A stretch of DNA of 64,000 nt from Pseudomonas sp. SCB32 (GCF_009189165.1 NZ_CP045118.1:248001-312000); one strand, 5' to 3'; counted from the stretch's first letter, positions 17,370 to 25,830 are shown. Made by a program: numbers and translations. Notes: generated from the sequence alone by a model not told the origin.

Positions 17370-18131
17370 CTAGCGCAGGTTGCGCCAGCGCAGCAGGTGG
17401 CGCGCTGCGCGGGCGAACAGCTGGTTCATGGCGTAGCCGAGCAGGCCGATGCTGAGCACGCCGATCACCACGATCTCCATGCGCGAGCCGGTCTCGGCGT
17501 TCATCATCAGGTTGCCCAGGCCCATGCCGGTGGAGAGGAACAGCTCGCAGCCCACCGAGCTGACCCAGGCGAAGGCCAGCGCATGCAGCACGCCGTTGCT
17601 CAGGCTGGGCAGCGCGCCGGGCAGCAGCACTTCGCGGAACTGCTGCCACGGGCCGAAGGCATACAGGCGGCCGACTTCGCGGTAGCGCTTCTCCACGTCG
17701 CGGAAGCCCTCGAAGGCGTTCAGCGTCATCGGGTAGAAGGCGGCGAGGCTGACGATCAGCACCTTGGACGGCTCGCCACTGCCGAACCACAGGGCGATCA
17801 GCGGGATCAGGCCGAGGATCGGCACCTGGCGAATGGTGTGGTACAGCGGTGCGAACAGCCGCTCCAGCGGTCGCGACAGGGCCATGCCGGCGCCCAGCGC
17901 GAAGCCGGCGAGCACGCCCAGCAGCAGGCCGAGGCAGGTGCGTTGCAGGCTGGCGGCGACGCTCAGCCACAGCTCGCCGGTTCGGATCAGCTCGACGAAG
18001 CCGGCGCCGATGCGCTCCAGTGGTACGAAGGCGTAAGCGGCGCTGGCGCCCTGTTGCGACTGCCAGTGCCAGGCGGCGATCAGCAGCGCCGGCAACAGCA
18101 GCCCGCGCAGGCTCTTGAGAAATCGGATCAT
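17370..18131 (-). CDS. ABC transporter permease, SsuC/TauC type (first of two)
   Basis: 253 residues with six membrane segments and the cytoplasmic EAA-type loop (GFRDVEKRYREVGRLYAFG, PGALPSLSNGV). Its start overlaps the stop of the neighbouring permease (ATGA), so the two are coupled and probably form a heterodimer. It belongs to the sulfonate/taurine/nitrate importer family. Confidence 0.88.
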   Translation of the reverse strand: MIRFLKSLRGLLLPALLIAAWHWQSQQGASAAYAFVPLERIGAGFVELIRTGELWLSVAASLQRTCLGLLLGVLAGFALGAGMALSRPLERLFAPLYHTIRQVPILGLIPLIALWFGSGEPSKVLIVSLAAFYPMTLNAFEGFRDVEKRYREVGRLYAFGPWQQFREVLLPGALPSLSNGVLHALAFAWVSSVGCELFLSTGMGLGNLMMNAETGSRMEIVVIGVLSIGLLGYAMNQLFARAARHLLRWRNLR

Positions 18132-18886
18132 GGCGTCGGTCTCCAGCGCAGCAAGCGCTTCTCCAGCAGGCGGAAGGCGAAGTCGAGGACGAAGCCGATG
18201 GCTCCGGTGACCACCACGCCGACCATCACGATGTCGATGCGCAGCATCTGCCGGCTCAGTTCGATCATCTGCCCCAGGCCGCTGTCGGCGGCGAGCAGTT
18301 CGGCGGCCACCAGCACCATCCAGGCGCGGCTCAGGCTGATGCGCAGGCCGGTGACGATGGGCGGCGCGGCGGCGGGGAAGGCGACGTCGCGCAGCAGGCT
18401 CCAGAGCGGCAGGCGGTACACGCTGGCGACCTCGAAGTAGCCGCGCGGAATGCCCTTCACGCCCTCGCTGGCGGCCAGCGCCACGGGGAAGAAGGCGGCC
18501 TTGGTGACGATCAGGATCTTGAAGGTTTCCTCCACGCCGAAGAACAGGATGAACATTGGGATCAGCGCAATCGACGGCACCTGGCGCAGGGTGTGGAACA
18601 GCGGCGCGCAGTAGGCTTCCACAGTTTTCGACAGGGCCATGGCGGTGCCCAGCAGCAGCCCGCCGACGGCGCCGATGGAGAAGCCGATGGCCAGGCGCGA
18701 CAGGCTGTGCACCACGTGCTCGCGCAGCTCGCCGCTGGCCAGCAGGTCCTGGAAGCTGGCCCATACCTCCGCCGGCGGCACCAGCAATTGCGGCGGGAAC
18801 CAGCCGGCGCGGGCGGCGATGAACCAGGCCAGCAGCAGGAGCAGCGGCGAGGCGAACCAGCTCAGGCGATCAAGGGTTTTGCTCAT
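18128..18886 (-). CDS. ABC transporter permease, SsuC/TauC type (second of two)
   Basis: 252 residues with six membrane segments, related to the adjacent permease. The coupling loop is seen as EGVKGIPRGYFEVASVY with AFPAAAPPIVTG. It starts 3 bases after the end of the MFS gene in the leftward operon. Two different permease subunits rather than one is less common in sulfonate systems, which usually encode a single SsuC. Confidence 0.88.
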   Translation of the reverse strand: MSKTLDRLSWFASPLLLLLAWFIAARAGWFPPQLLVPPAEVWASFQDLLASGELREHVVHSLSRLAIGFSIGAVGGLLLGTAMALSKTVEAYCAPLFHTLRQVPSIALIPMFILFFGVEETFKILIVTKAAFFPVALAASEGVKGIPRGYFEVASVYRLPLWSLLRDVAFPAAAPPIVTGLRISLSRAWMVLVAAELLAADSGLGQMIELSRQMLRIDIVMVGVVVTGAIGFVLDFAFRLLEKRLLRWRPTP

Positions 18887-18889
18887 CTC

Positions 18890-20101
18890 TCAACCCTCCT
18901 GGCCGAGCAATGGCCCGGCGCTCTGGCGGCGCTGCTTGCGTTGCCAGCAGAACAGCGCGGCCAGCAGCACCAGGGGAATCCAGCAGAGGAACAGGTTGCC
19001 CAGCCCGACGAAGTGGCTGATCGCCCCGCCCAGCAGCGCGCCGGAAAAACTGCCGGACATGGAGGCGAGGTTGAACAGCCCGGAAATCTTGCTCTTGTCC
19101 ATGGCGTGCTCGCCCAACTGGGCCATGTTCACCAGGTGGATGAGCGCCGCCGCCGCGCTGAGCAGCACGCCGCCCAGGGCCAGCAGCCAGTAGTCGCGGG
19201 CGACGCCGAGCAACAGCAGGGCGGCCAGCGCCGCCGTGAGACTGCCGACGTAGGCCAGTCGGCGGCCGCTGCGCTCGATCAGGTAGCCGAAGCCGAACAG
19301 CCCGAGCACCGAGGCCAGGCCCTGGATCATCACCAGGCTCACCGCCTGGCCTTGCGAGAGGCCGGCGACTTCCATCGCCAGCAGCAGGATGAAGGTGCCG
19401 AACAGCGCGCTGGTGGCGGCGCTGAGCAGTTCGATCAGGCAGCTCTCGGCGATCTCGACATTGGCCAGCATGGCGCTGACCTGTTGCAGCAGTCCGCCGG
19501 TGGCGACAGCCACTGGCACGTCTTCGGCAGGTGCTTCGCCTTCCCAGAAACCGAGGCTGTAGAAGGCCATCAGGCCGAAGCACAGGCCGATGGCGGCAAA
19601 GCCCCAGGTGAAGCTCGCCGCGCCACTCAGCCAATTGCCCAGCAGCGGGCCGAGCAGGCCCATGCCCAGGGTCAGCGAGCCGCGGTACCAGCCGGCCTTG
19701 TCGTTGCCGATGCGCTTGAGCTGGCGCAGGAAGGCGCTGTTCATGGCGACGATGCGGAAGGGGATGCACAGGCCGATCAGCAGGCGTGCTGCGGCCAGCC
19801 ACAGCCAGCCACCGAACAACGGAATGACCAGGTTCAGCAGCATCGGCCCGAGGCTGGCGAGGAAGTACACCCGGCGTGCGCCGAAGCGGGCGATGACGAA
19901 GCCGGCCGGCAGGGTGAGGATCACCATGCCCAGCGCCTCCATGGCCGAGATGATGCCGATCTGCATGGCATTGGCGCCGATGCTGATGGCGTAGAGCGTG
20001 GTGACGATCTTCGCCATGCCGATGGTGGCGCCGCTGAACGCCGCCAGCAGCATGAAGTTGAGCAGGAAGGCGGCGGGCCGCGCCGGGCTAGATGGCGACA
20101 T
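18890..20101 (-). CDS. MFS transporter
   Basis: 403 residues with about twelve helices. The family loop between helices 2 and 3 reads PAGFVIARFGARRVYFL. It overlaps the DszB-like gene upstream by 14 bases and so belongs to the sulfur operon. It may export the desulfonated product or a toxic intermediate. Membrane proteins of the cluster keep several Cys and Met, unlike its soluble proteins. Confidence 0.8.
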   Translation of the reverse strand: MSPSSPARPAAFLLNFMLLAAFSGATIGMAKIVTTLYAISIGANAMQIGIISAMEALGMVILTLPAGFVIARFGARRVYFLASLGPMLLNLVIPLFGGWLWLAAARLLIGLCIPFRIVAMNSAFLRQLKRIGNDKAGWYRGSLTLGMGLLGPLLGNWLSGAASFTWGFAAIGLCFGLMAFYSLGFWEGEAPAEDVPVAVATGGLLQQVSAMLANVEIAESCLIELLSAATSALFGTFILLLAMEVAGLSQGQAVSLVMIQGLASVLGLFGFGYLIERSGRRLAYVGSLTAALAALLLLGVARDYWLLALGGVLLSAAAALIHLVNMAQLGEHAMDKSKISGLFNLASMSGSFSGALLGGAISHFVGLGNLFLCWIPLVLLAALFCWQRKQRRQSAGPLLGQEG

Positions 20102-21143
20102 CGATTTTCCCCAGCAGGGCTTCCAGCGGGCGCGGATCGATCCAGTCGTCGACACTGAAGTCTTTACCGATGAACTCCCAGCGCTGGAGAAAGGCGGTGA
20201 GGTCGCGCAGGGCGTTGACCGAGCGCTCCGCCAGATTGGTCTGCAGGCGCAGGTGGGCATCCTCGCCATAGGCGCTGGCGACCCAGAATTCGCTGGTGTT
20301 CAGCTCGCGGGCGAGGAAGCGGCGGGTCTCTTCGGGATGCGCCCAGGCCCACTGCTCGGCGCGCAGCACGGTGTCGAGCACCCGCACGGCGGCATCGAAA
20401 TGCTCGTCCAGCAGTTGCTGGTCGACGGTCAGGGTACGCGGCGTGCCGATGTTCGAGCGCACCAGCGGCTCGGGATGCGAGCCGACGTCCAGCACCACGT
20501 GCAGGCCGAACTCATGGGCCAGCTGCAGGCCGTGGGCGCCCTTGAGGAAGATGGCGTCGATGTCGCCGCGCAGCAGGCCGATCAGCTCGTTGTTGCGCTG
20601 CACCACGCGGTTGCCCTTGAGCGCCACCTGGGCGCCGAACACGTGGCGCACCGGGTCGTCGCTGTAGGTGCCGCCGTAGGGGTAGTCCACCAGTTCGACG
20701 TCGCGCACCTCCAGGCCTTCCAGGCGCAGGGCGTTTTCCAGGCCGCGCAGGGACTGGGCGCGGGTGAAGTCGATCTGCACGTTGGCCCACTTCGGCAGGC
20801 CGAAGCGCCGGTGGCGCAGGTCGCGGATGCTGCGCACGCCGCTGTCCGGCGCGCTGACGATGAGCTGCACCTCGTCGCTCCAGGACAGCCCGACCACCCG
20901 CGTGCGCGAGCCGCTGGCGCGGGCCCAGATGGCCGGGATGTTGCCGCCGTGGCGTACGGAGTAGGGCAGGTGATGGTCGAAGTGCGCCTCGCGCACCTCG
21001 CGTTCGGAGGACTCGCGCAGCGACTGGATGCGCGTGCCGAAGGGGCGGAAGGCCTGGGCCAGACGCCCGGATTCGACGGCGATGCCGAGTCCCGTTGGGA
21101 CGGGGCTGTGGGTGTACCAGAGGGTTTCCAGCGGTGTGCTCAT
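20088..21143 (-). CDS. DszB-like protein 1 (SBP fold; nucleophile position is Ser)
   Basis: 351 residues, closely similar to the product of the next gene upstream. By alignment from memory with Rhodococcus DszB (2'-hydroxybiphenyl-2-sulfinate desulfinase, active residues Cys27, His60, Arg70), the matching residues are Ser13 (in THSPVP), His54 and Arg64 (in VRHGGNIPAIW). With Ser at the nucleophile position it may be a non-catalytic binding protein. It has no signal peptide, so it is probably not a periplasmic receptor. It contains no Cys and only the initiator Met. Confidence 0.75.
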   Translation of the reverse strand: MSTPLETLWYTHSPVPTGLGIAVESGRLAQAFRPFGTRIQSLRESSEREVREAHFDHHLPYSVRHGGNIPAIWARASGSRTRVVGLSWSDEVQLIVSAPDSGVRSIRDLRHRRFGLPKWANVQIDFTRAQSLRGLENALRLEGLEVRDVELVDYPYGGTYSDDPVRHVFGAQVALKGNRVVQRNNELIGLLRGDIDAIFLKGAHGLQLAHEFGLHVVLDVGSHPEPLVRSNIGTPRTLTVDQQLLDEHFDAAVRVLDTVLRAEQWAWAHPEETRRFLARELNTSEFWVASAYGEDAHLRLQTNLAERSVNALRDLTAFLQRWEFIGKDFSVDDWIDPRPLEALLGKIDVAI

Positions 21144-21162
21144 GGACGCTCGATTTTGTTCT

Positions 21163-21226
21163 GGAACCCCTCTCCCCCTTTTTTGAAGAGAGGGCGGAGA
21201 GGGGCAGGGGAGAGGGCTCGCCCTCG
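21163..21226. repeat. CCCCTCTCCCCC / GAGAGGGGCAGGGG inverted repeat
   Basis: The pyrimidine-rich arm CCCCTCTCCCCC with a T tract is followed by GAGAGGGCGGAGAGGGGCAGGGGAGAGGG. It resembles the repeat after flhA (6257-6410). It lies between the two DszB-like genes, so the operon may be partly uncoupled here. Confidence 0.5.
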
Positions 21227-21235
21227 CAACGTTGT

Positions 21236-22288
21236 TCAGCTCGCCTTCTGGGTCAGGCTGCGCAGGGCTTCCAGCGGGCGCGGGTCGATCCACTCGCGCA
21301 CGTCAAAGCGCGTCGGAATGAAGTTCCAGCGCTGCAGGAAGTCGGTGAAGTCCTGCAGGGCGAGGATCGAGCCTTCGTCGAGGTTGGTGCGCAGGCGCAG
21401 GTGGGCGTCCTCGCCATAGGCGGTGGCGACCCAGAACTCGCTGCTGTTGGTTTCCCGCGCCAGGTAGCGGCGAGTGTCGTCCGGGTGCTGGTGCGCCCAG
21501 TCCTCCGCGCGCAACACCGAGGCGAGGATCGCGGTGGCGGCGTCCGGATGCTGTTCCAGCAGATTGAGGTCGACGCTCAGGGTGCGCGGCGTGCCGTTGT
21601 TGGCGCGGATCAGCGGCTCCGGATGCGCGCCGGTGTCGATCACTGTGTGCAGGCCGAACTGCTGCGCCAGCTGCACGGCGTGGGCGCCCTTGAGAAAAAT
21701 CGCATCGACCGCGCCACGTAACAGCCCGACCAGCTCCGGATTCTGGCTGCGCCGGCGGCTGCCGCCGTGGCCGGTGATGCCGACGATATTGCTGGGAGCC
21801 TCGTCGCTGAAAGTGCCCTTCAGACCGAAGTCCACCAGTTCGACGTCGCGCACTTCCAGGCCTTCCAGGCGCAGGGCGTTCTCCAGGCCGCGGATGGCCT
21901 GGGCGCGGGTGAAGTCGATCTGCGCGCCGCTCCAGTCCGGCAGGCCGAAGCGCCGGCCCTTGAGGTCGCGCACGGTGCGGATGCCGCTCTCGGCGGTGGT
22001 CAGGATCAGTTGTGCTTCATCGGCCCAGGACAGGCCGATCACGCGGGTCTCGCGGCCGCTGGCGCGGGCCCAGATGGCCGGGATGTTGCCGCCGTGGCGC
22101 ACCGAGTTCTGCAGGGTGTGGTCGAAGTGCGACTCGCGCACCGCCTGGTCGCCGGACTCGCGCAGCGACTTGATCTGCGTGCCCTGCTCGGCGAGGGCTT
22201 CTTCCAGCCAGCCTTTCTGCACGGCGATGCCAAGGCCCGTGGGAACCGGGCAGCGGGTGTACCAGAGGGTATCGAGGGGACGGGACAT
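21236..22288 (-). CDS. DszB-like protein 2, predicted sulfinate desulfinase
   Basis: 350 residues. It keeps all three DszB active positions: Cys13 (TRCPVP), His54 (ESHFD) and Arg64 (VRHGGN), with the same 10-residue His-Arg spacing as DszB. Cys13 is the only cysteine in the protein, in a cluster whose proteins otherwise avoid sulfur. It starts 17 bases after the monooxygenase gene, behind AAGGAG. A sulfonate-oxidising flavoenzyme followed by a C-S cleaving desulfinase would be logical, but no substrate is known. Annotation pipelines would usually call it an ABC substrate-binding protein; it lacks a signal peptide. Confidence 0.75.
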   Translation of the reverse strand: MSRPLDTLWYTRCPVPTGLGIAVQKGWLEEALAEQGTQIKSLRESGDQAVRESHFDHTLQNSVRHGGNIPAIWARASGRETRVIGLSWADEAQLILTTAESGIRTVRDLKGRRFGLPDWSGAQIDFTRAQAIRGLENALRLEGLEVRDVELVDFGLKGTFSDEAPSNIVGITGHGGSRRRSQNPELVGLLRGAVDAIFLKGAHAVQLAQQFGLHTVIDTGAHPEPLIRANNGTPRTLSVDLNLLEQHPDAATAILASVLRAEDWAHQHPDDTRRYLARETNSSEFWVATAYGEDAHLRLRTNLDEGSILALQDFTDFLQRWNFIPTRFDVREWIDPRPLEALRSLTQKAS

Positions 22289-22305
22289 GTGCAGCTCCTT
22301 GTGGG

Positions 22306-23460
22306 TCAGGCGCGGGCCTTGAGTTCGTGGATGTCGGCGCGTTTGCCTTGCACCAGCGGCAGGACTTCCTGGCCGATGCGCAGGGCTTCTTCCAGGTGCG
22401 GGTTGCCGGCGAGGATGAAGGTGGAGAAACCGGCGTCGCGGTATTCGGCGAGGCGCTCGGCGACGTTTTCGTGGCTGCCCACAAGGCCGATGGTCGGACC
22501 CGGCTTGGCCTTGCCGAAGCCGGCCCAGAGGTTTGGGCCGAGGATCAGGTCGTCGAAACGCTCGACGTTCTGGTGGTAGGCGGTCTGCCGCGCGGCGCCG
22601 ACCGAATCCGAGCCGGTGGCGAAGTTCTTGATGAAGGCGCTGGTGCGCGCGTCGATGCGCTCGTACTGGCGGCGCAGCTCGCTCCAGGCGGCCTCTTCGG
22701 TCTCGCGGGCGAACAGGTCGATGCGGATGCCGAAGCGGATCTCGCGGCCCTGTTTGTCGGCGAGCTCGCGTACGCGCTCCAGGTGCGGCTTGAGCTTGTC
22801 GATGGGTTCGGCCCAGTTCAGGTAGACGTCGGCATGTTTTGCCGCGACGTCCAGCGCCGGGTCGGAGAAGCCGGAGAAGTACACGCCGGGCTTGCGCACG
22901 TTCTTCAGCGCGATGGGCAGCGAGCCGTTCTCCAGTTGGTAAATATCGCCCTGATAGGAGAACTGCTCGTTCTTCCACAGGCCGTCGATGATGTCGAGGA
23001 ACTCGCCGGTGCGCTGGTAGCGCTTGTCGTGCTCGAGGAAGTCGCCGTTGGCGCGCTGGCTGGCGGGGTTGCCGCCGGTGATGATGTTCCACTCCAGACG
23101 GTCGCGGGACAGGTGCTGGAGGATCGCCGCCTGCTGCGCGGCGTAGGCCGGCAGGGTCCAGGCGGCCTGGAAGGCGATCAGGAACTTGATCCGGCGGGTC
23201 TCGCGGGCCAGGGCGGCGGCGGCGATCCACGGCTCCGGCCCGGTGGGCAGCAGCGCGCCCTCGAAGCCGGCGATCTCGGCGGCCTTGGCCACCTGGGCGA
23301 TGTAGTCGATGTAGGTGAAGCCGTCCGGCTCACCGTTGGGCAGGCGGCCCGGAGCGATGTTGCCGGGGCGCGAGAGGTGGCTGCCGCGGTTGTTCTTGTC
23401 CGAGGCGAGATAGGGACCGTCGCTGCCCAGCGGCAGTCGCCAGAAGAATTCGGTGCTCAT
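22306..23460 (-). CDS. SsuD-like FMNH2-dependent monooxygenase (LLM class)
   Basis: 384 residues, the length of alkanesulfonate monooxygenase SsuD, with the LLM barrel segments FGIR, NIITGGNP and NLWAGFGK. SsuD converts R-SO3 to aldehyde plus sulfite using reduced FMN. Of the SsuD active residues, the Arg of FGIR is kept, but the following His is Asp (FGIRID) and the Cys54 region reads PTGPEPW without Cys, so the substrate may differ. No SsuE-type flavin reductase is encoded nearby. It contains no Cys and only one Met. Confidence 0.85.
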   Translation of the reverse strand: MSTEFFWRLPLGSDGPYLASDKNNRGSHLSRPGNIAPGRLPNGEPDGFTYIDYIAQVAKAAEIAGFEGALLPTGPEPWIAAAALARETRRIKFLIAFQAAWTLPAYAAQQAAILQHLSRDRLEWNIITGGNPASQRANGDFLEHDKRYQRTGEFLDIIDGLWKNEQFSYQGDIYQLENGSLPIALKNVRKPGVYFSGFSDPALDVAAKHADVYLNWAEPIDKLKPHLERVRELADKQGREIRFGIRIDLFARETEEAAWSELRRQYERIDARTSAFIKNFATGSDSVGAARQTAYHQNVERFDDLILGPNLWAGFGKAKPGPTIGLVGSHENVAERLAEYRDAGFSTFILAGNPHLEEALRIGQEVLPLVQGKRADIHELKARA

Positions 23461-23799
23461 GGCCTTGCTCCTTTACGTTGCGGGGGCAGCGTCGTGCTGC
23501 TCGTGCAAGGTGTTGAGCAAGGGCTGTGCCCAAAGGCTGCAGGCCAGGCCGTGCGCGGCCTTCAGGGTGGTGTGCTGCTGCGGCAGCAGGGCGTTTGTCT
23601 GTACAGCAGCAGTGGGTCAGCAGGGGATGCTGGGCGGGCAGCAATTTTTCCCGTTCAGCCGCGGCTAGTGTGCTGGTGAAACCGAATTTACTTCGTAACT
23701 AGATGATTAATATGATTATTTTTTAATGGCACAAGTCCTGCTCAGTCACTGGAACACCGCCATGCGGTTCATCCATCCCCGACTGCCAGGAGGCATTCC
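23461..23799. promoter_or_regulatory. Divergent promoter region of the sulfur cluster, with possible leader ORF
   Basis: 339 bases between the leftward monooxygenase operon and the rightward aldolase gene. The AT-rich centre (about 23,690-23,725) contains TTACTTCGTAA, a small palindrome in a position fit for a regulator such as CysB. On the minus strand a frame from a TTG at 23644 encodes three consecutive Cys codons (TGC TGC TGT, in LTHCCCTDK) followed by a perfect CTGCTGCCGCAGCAG hairpin. This looks like a cysteine-sensing leader but is unproven. Confidence 0.4.
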
Positions 23800-24531
23800 A
23801 TGTCCACCCTCGACCCGCAACTCGCCAGCCAGCTCGAACAGGTCCGCCGCGACTTCGCCAAGGCCTTCCGCGTGCTCAAGGAAACCCGCACCCTCACCGC
23901 CACCAACACCTACCAGGCCTATGTGCGCGTGCCGGACAGCGACAAGGTGATCGCCGTCCATGCACCCAGCCCCTGGGCCGACGACCAGGAGATCCGCGCG
24001 GTGGTCGCCACCTATGACGGCGAGGTGATCCTCGACGAAAGCATCCCCGGCGCGACCCCGCTCAGCGGCCGTGGTGCAGGCGGCAACGGCAAGCGCTACG
24101 CGGCGATCTTCCAGGCGCGCCCGGAGGTGAACGTGGTGATCCACGTGCACACCGCCTACCTCGGCGGCTGGGCCAGCGCCCACCGCGTGCTGCCGATCCG
24201 CTACGCCGCCTCGCAGCGCGTGACCCTGGCCCGCGAGCTGCCGATCTACATCGACCGCCGCCAACCCGAGCCGCTGTTCATCCTCGACAAGCTCGCCGAG
24301 AACCCGCACACCCCGGCCATCCTCGAAGCCAACGGCGGCGCGACCTTCTGGGGCGACGACCTGATCAAGGCGTCCAAGCTGATCCTGCTGCTGGAGGAAG
24401 GCGCCTACTTCCAGGGCCTCGCCGAAAGCCTCGGCGGCTCCCAGGAATTCGGCCCCGGCGTGCTGGAACAGCAGTGGAAGATGACCGGCCTCTGGGAGCA
24501 GGGCCAGAAGCTGCTGGGCGCGGCGGCCTGA
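23800..24531 (+). CDS. Class II aldolase/adducin-family protein
   Basis: 243 residues starting behind CAGGAGGCATTCC. The metal-site motif HVHTAYLGGWAS (around 112-120) and a preceding SGRGAGGNGKRY phosphate/substrate loop fit the class II aldolase/adducin fold (L-fuculose-phosphate aldolase, RhaD, MtnB). It is the only rightward gene of the sulfur cluster. It has no Cys and two Met. It might act on the carbon skeleton or aldehyde released after desulfonation; the substrate is unknown. Confidence 0.8.
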   Translation: MSTLDPQLASQLEQVRRDFAKAFRVLKETRTLTATNTYQAYVRVPDSDKVIAVHAPSPWADDQEIRAVVATYDGEVILDESIPGATPLSGRGAGGNGKRYAAIFQARPEVNVVIHVHTAYLGGWASAHRVLPIRYAASQRVTLARELPIYIDRRQPEPLFILDKLAENPHTPAILEANGGATFWGDDLIKASKLILLLEEGAYFQGLAESLGGSQEFGPGVLEQQWKMTGLWEQGQKLLGAAA

Positions 24532-24546
24532 TTTTCTTCCCCGCAT

Positions 24547-24575
24547 GAAAAAGCCCTCTTGCGAGGGCTTTTTTG
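24547..24575 (+). terminator. Rho-independent terminator after the aldolase gene
   Basis: AAAAAGCCCTC-TTGC-GAGGGCTTTTTTG hairpin with a T run, 15 bases after the stop. The A-rich left flank means it could also stop transcripts coming from the right. Confidence 0.9.
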
Positions 24576-24616
24576 TGGGGGCTTTCGTAGGAGCGGCATA
24601 GAGCAATGTCGAAGGC

Positions 24617-24705
24617 GTAGGATGGGTAGAGCCTGCGAAACCCATCGTTACCTACGCCGTGGGTGCCTGTGATTGATGGGTTTCGCTTCGCTCTACCCAT
24701 CCTAC
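24617..24705. repeat. Palindromic GTAGGATGGGT repeat, second copy
   Basis: The left half starts GTAGGATGGGTAGAGC and the right half ends GCTCTACCCATCCTAC, with inner arms CGAAACCCATC and GATGGGTTTCG. Same family as 14625-14703. Fragments of the GTAGGAGC REP type flank it at about 24,586 and 24,727, so this gap is a nest of repeats. Confidence 0.7.
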
Positions 24706-24739
24706 GAAGACTGCCAAAGACAGTTGCTCCTACGTTTCA

Positions 24740-25816
24740 TCAGGGCTTGGCTGCGACTGAGGGCCCGGCGCTGCGCTGCCAGAAGCTCTCCAGTTGCAGA
24801 TCCTTCAACCCCTGCTCGACGAACTTCGGCTCCAGCAGATCCTCCACCTTCACGTCGCCCCGGATCAGTTTCGCCTTCAGGCTGTAGGCGGTCCCGTCGC
24901 TGTAATGCTGGCGCAGGGCATCGTCGTAGAGCGGCGAGAAATGCGCCGCCCAGGGTTCGCCCGCGACTTCCCGCTGCAGCACGTTGAGCGGCACGCCGGA
25001 ACGGGCCTGTGCCTCCTGGTAAGCCGCCTGGTTGGCGTCCTGCGACACCCACCACGCGGCTTTCAGGTAGGCGTCCACCACCAGTTGGGTGAGGTCCGGA
25101 TGTTCCTTGACGAAGTCGCGCGCGCCCCAGAGTTCGGCGCGCATCTTCCAATCGGCCGGGGCCTGCTTGCTCGACCAGATGATCCGGCCGACCTGCTTGT
25201 CTTCCAGCAGGAAGGCGTCGCTCAGGGTGAAGAACGCATCCACCCGCCCGGCGCTCAGCGCGGCTGCGCCGGCCTGGGGGTTGAGGTTGAAGATGCGAAA
25301 GTCCTCGAAGCGCAGGCCGTTGGCCTCCAGCAACTTGGCGAACGACAGCTCCCACGGCCGGCCACGGTGCAGGGCAATGCGCTTGCCCTTGAGGTCGACG
25401 ATGGACTTGGCCGGGGAGCCCGGTGGCACCACCAGGTAGACGTTGTTGCCGATGCCGCCGGGGGCGATCAGCTGGGTCTGCACCCCGGAGGCGTTGGCGA
25501 TGATCGACGGCAAATCTCCGTAGAAGGCGAAGTCGATGCGCTTGTTGGCGAATTCCTCGTTGACGAAGGTGCCCACCGAGGCGGTGGCGGCGGGCACCCA
25601 TTCCAGCTTGATGCCGCGCTGGGCGAGTTGCTGGTCCAGCCATTTGTCACGCGCGATGACGTAGGCCGGGCCGTTGAAGGTGATCTGGCCGGCGTTGGCA
25701 TAAGCCACGGTGGCGATGCGCAGGGTGGTCGGCTGCTCGGCGGCCGCAACCTGGCCGGCGAGCAGCAGGGCGGCGACTGGCAGCAGCCGGCGCAACGTGC
25801 GATGGATCAGGGACAT
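24740..25816 (-). CDS. Periplasmic sulfonate-type substrate-binding protein (SsuA-like)
   Basis: 358 residues with a signal peptide (cleavage near VAA-AEQP) and a type-2 binding fold of the SsuA/TauA/NrtA class: LRIATVAYAN, IDFAFYGDLPSIIA, DLKGKRIALHRG. It delivers ligand to the ABC permeases encoded 6 kb further along the same strand. It follows the TonB receptor gene by 14 bases. It has no Cys and two Met. Confidence 0.88.
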   Translation of the reverse strand: MSLIHRTLRRLLPVAALLLAGQVAAAEQPTTLRIATVAYANAGQITFNGPAYVIARDKWLDQQLAQRGIKLEWVPAATASVGTFVNEEFANKRIDFAFYGDLPSIIANASGVQTQLIAPGGIGNNVYLVVPPGSPAKSIVDLKGKRIALHRGRPWELSFAKLLEANGLRFEDFRIFNLNPQAGAAALSAGRVDAFFTLSDAFLLEDKQVGRIIWSSKQAPADWKMRAELWGARDFVKEHPDLTQLVVDAYLKAAWWVSQDANQAAYQEAQARSGVPLNVLQREVAGEPWAAHFSPLYDDALRQHYSDGTAYSLKAKLIRGDVKVEDLLEPKFVEQGLKDLQLESFWQRSAGPSVAAKP

Positions 25817-25830
25817 GGTGATTACCTCGC

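Noticed and set aside
20088..22288. The two DszB-like genes as periplasmic ABC receptors
   Set aside because: Neither has a signal peptide, while a proper exported binding protein is encoded separately at 24740-25816.
23330..23644. The full 104-residue frame containing the CCC run as a real protein
   Set aside because: It ends inside the monooxygenase gene out of frame and starts with TTG; only its first part is of interest as a possible leader.
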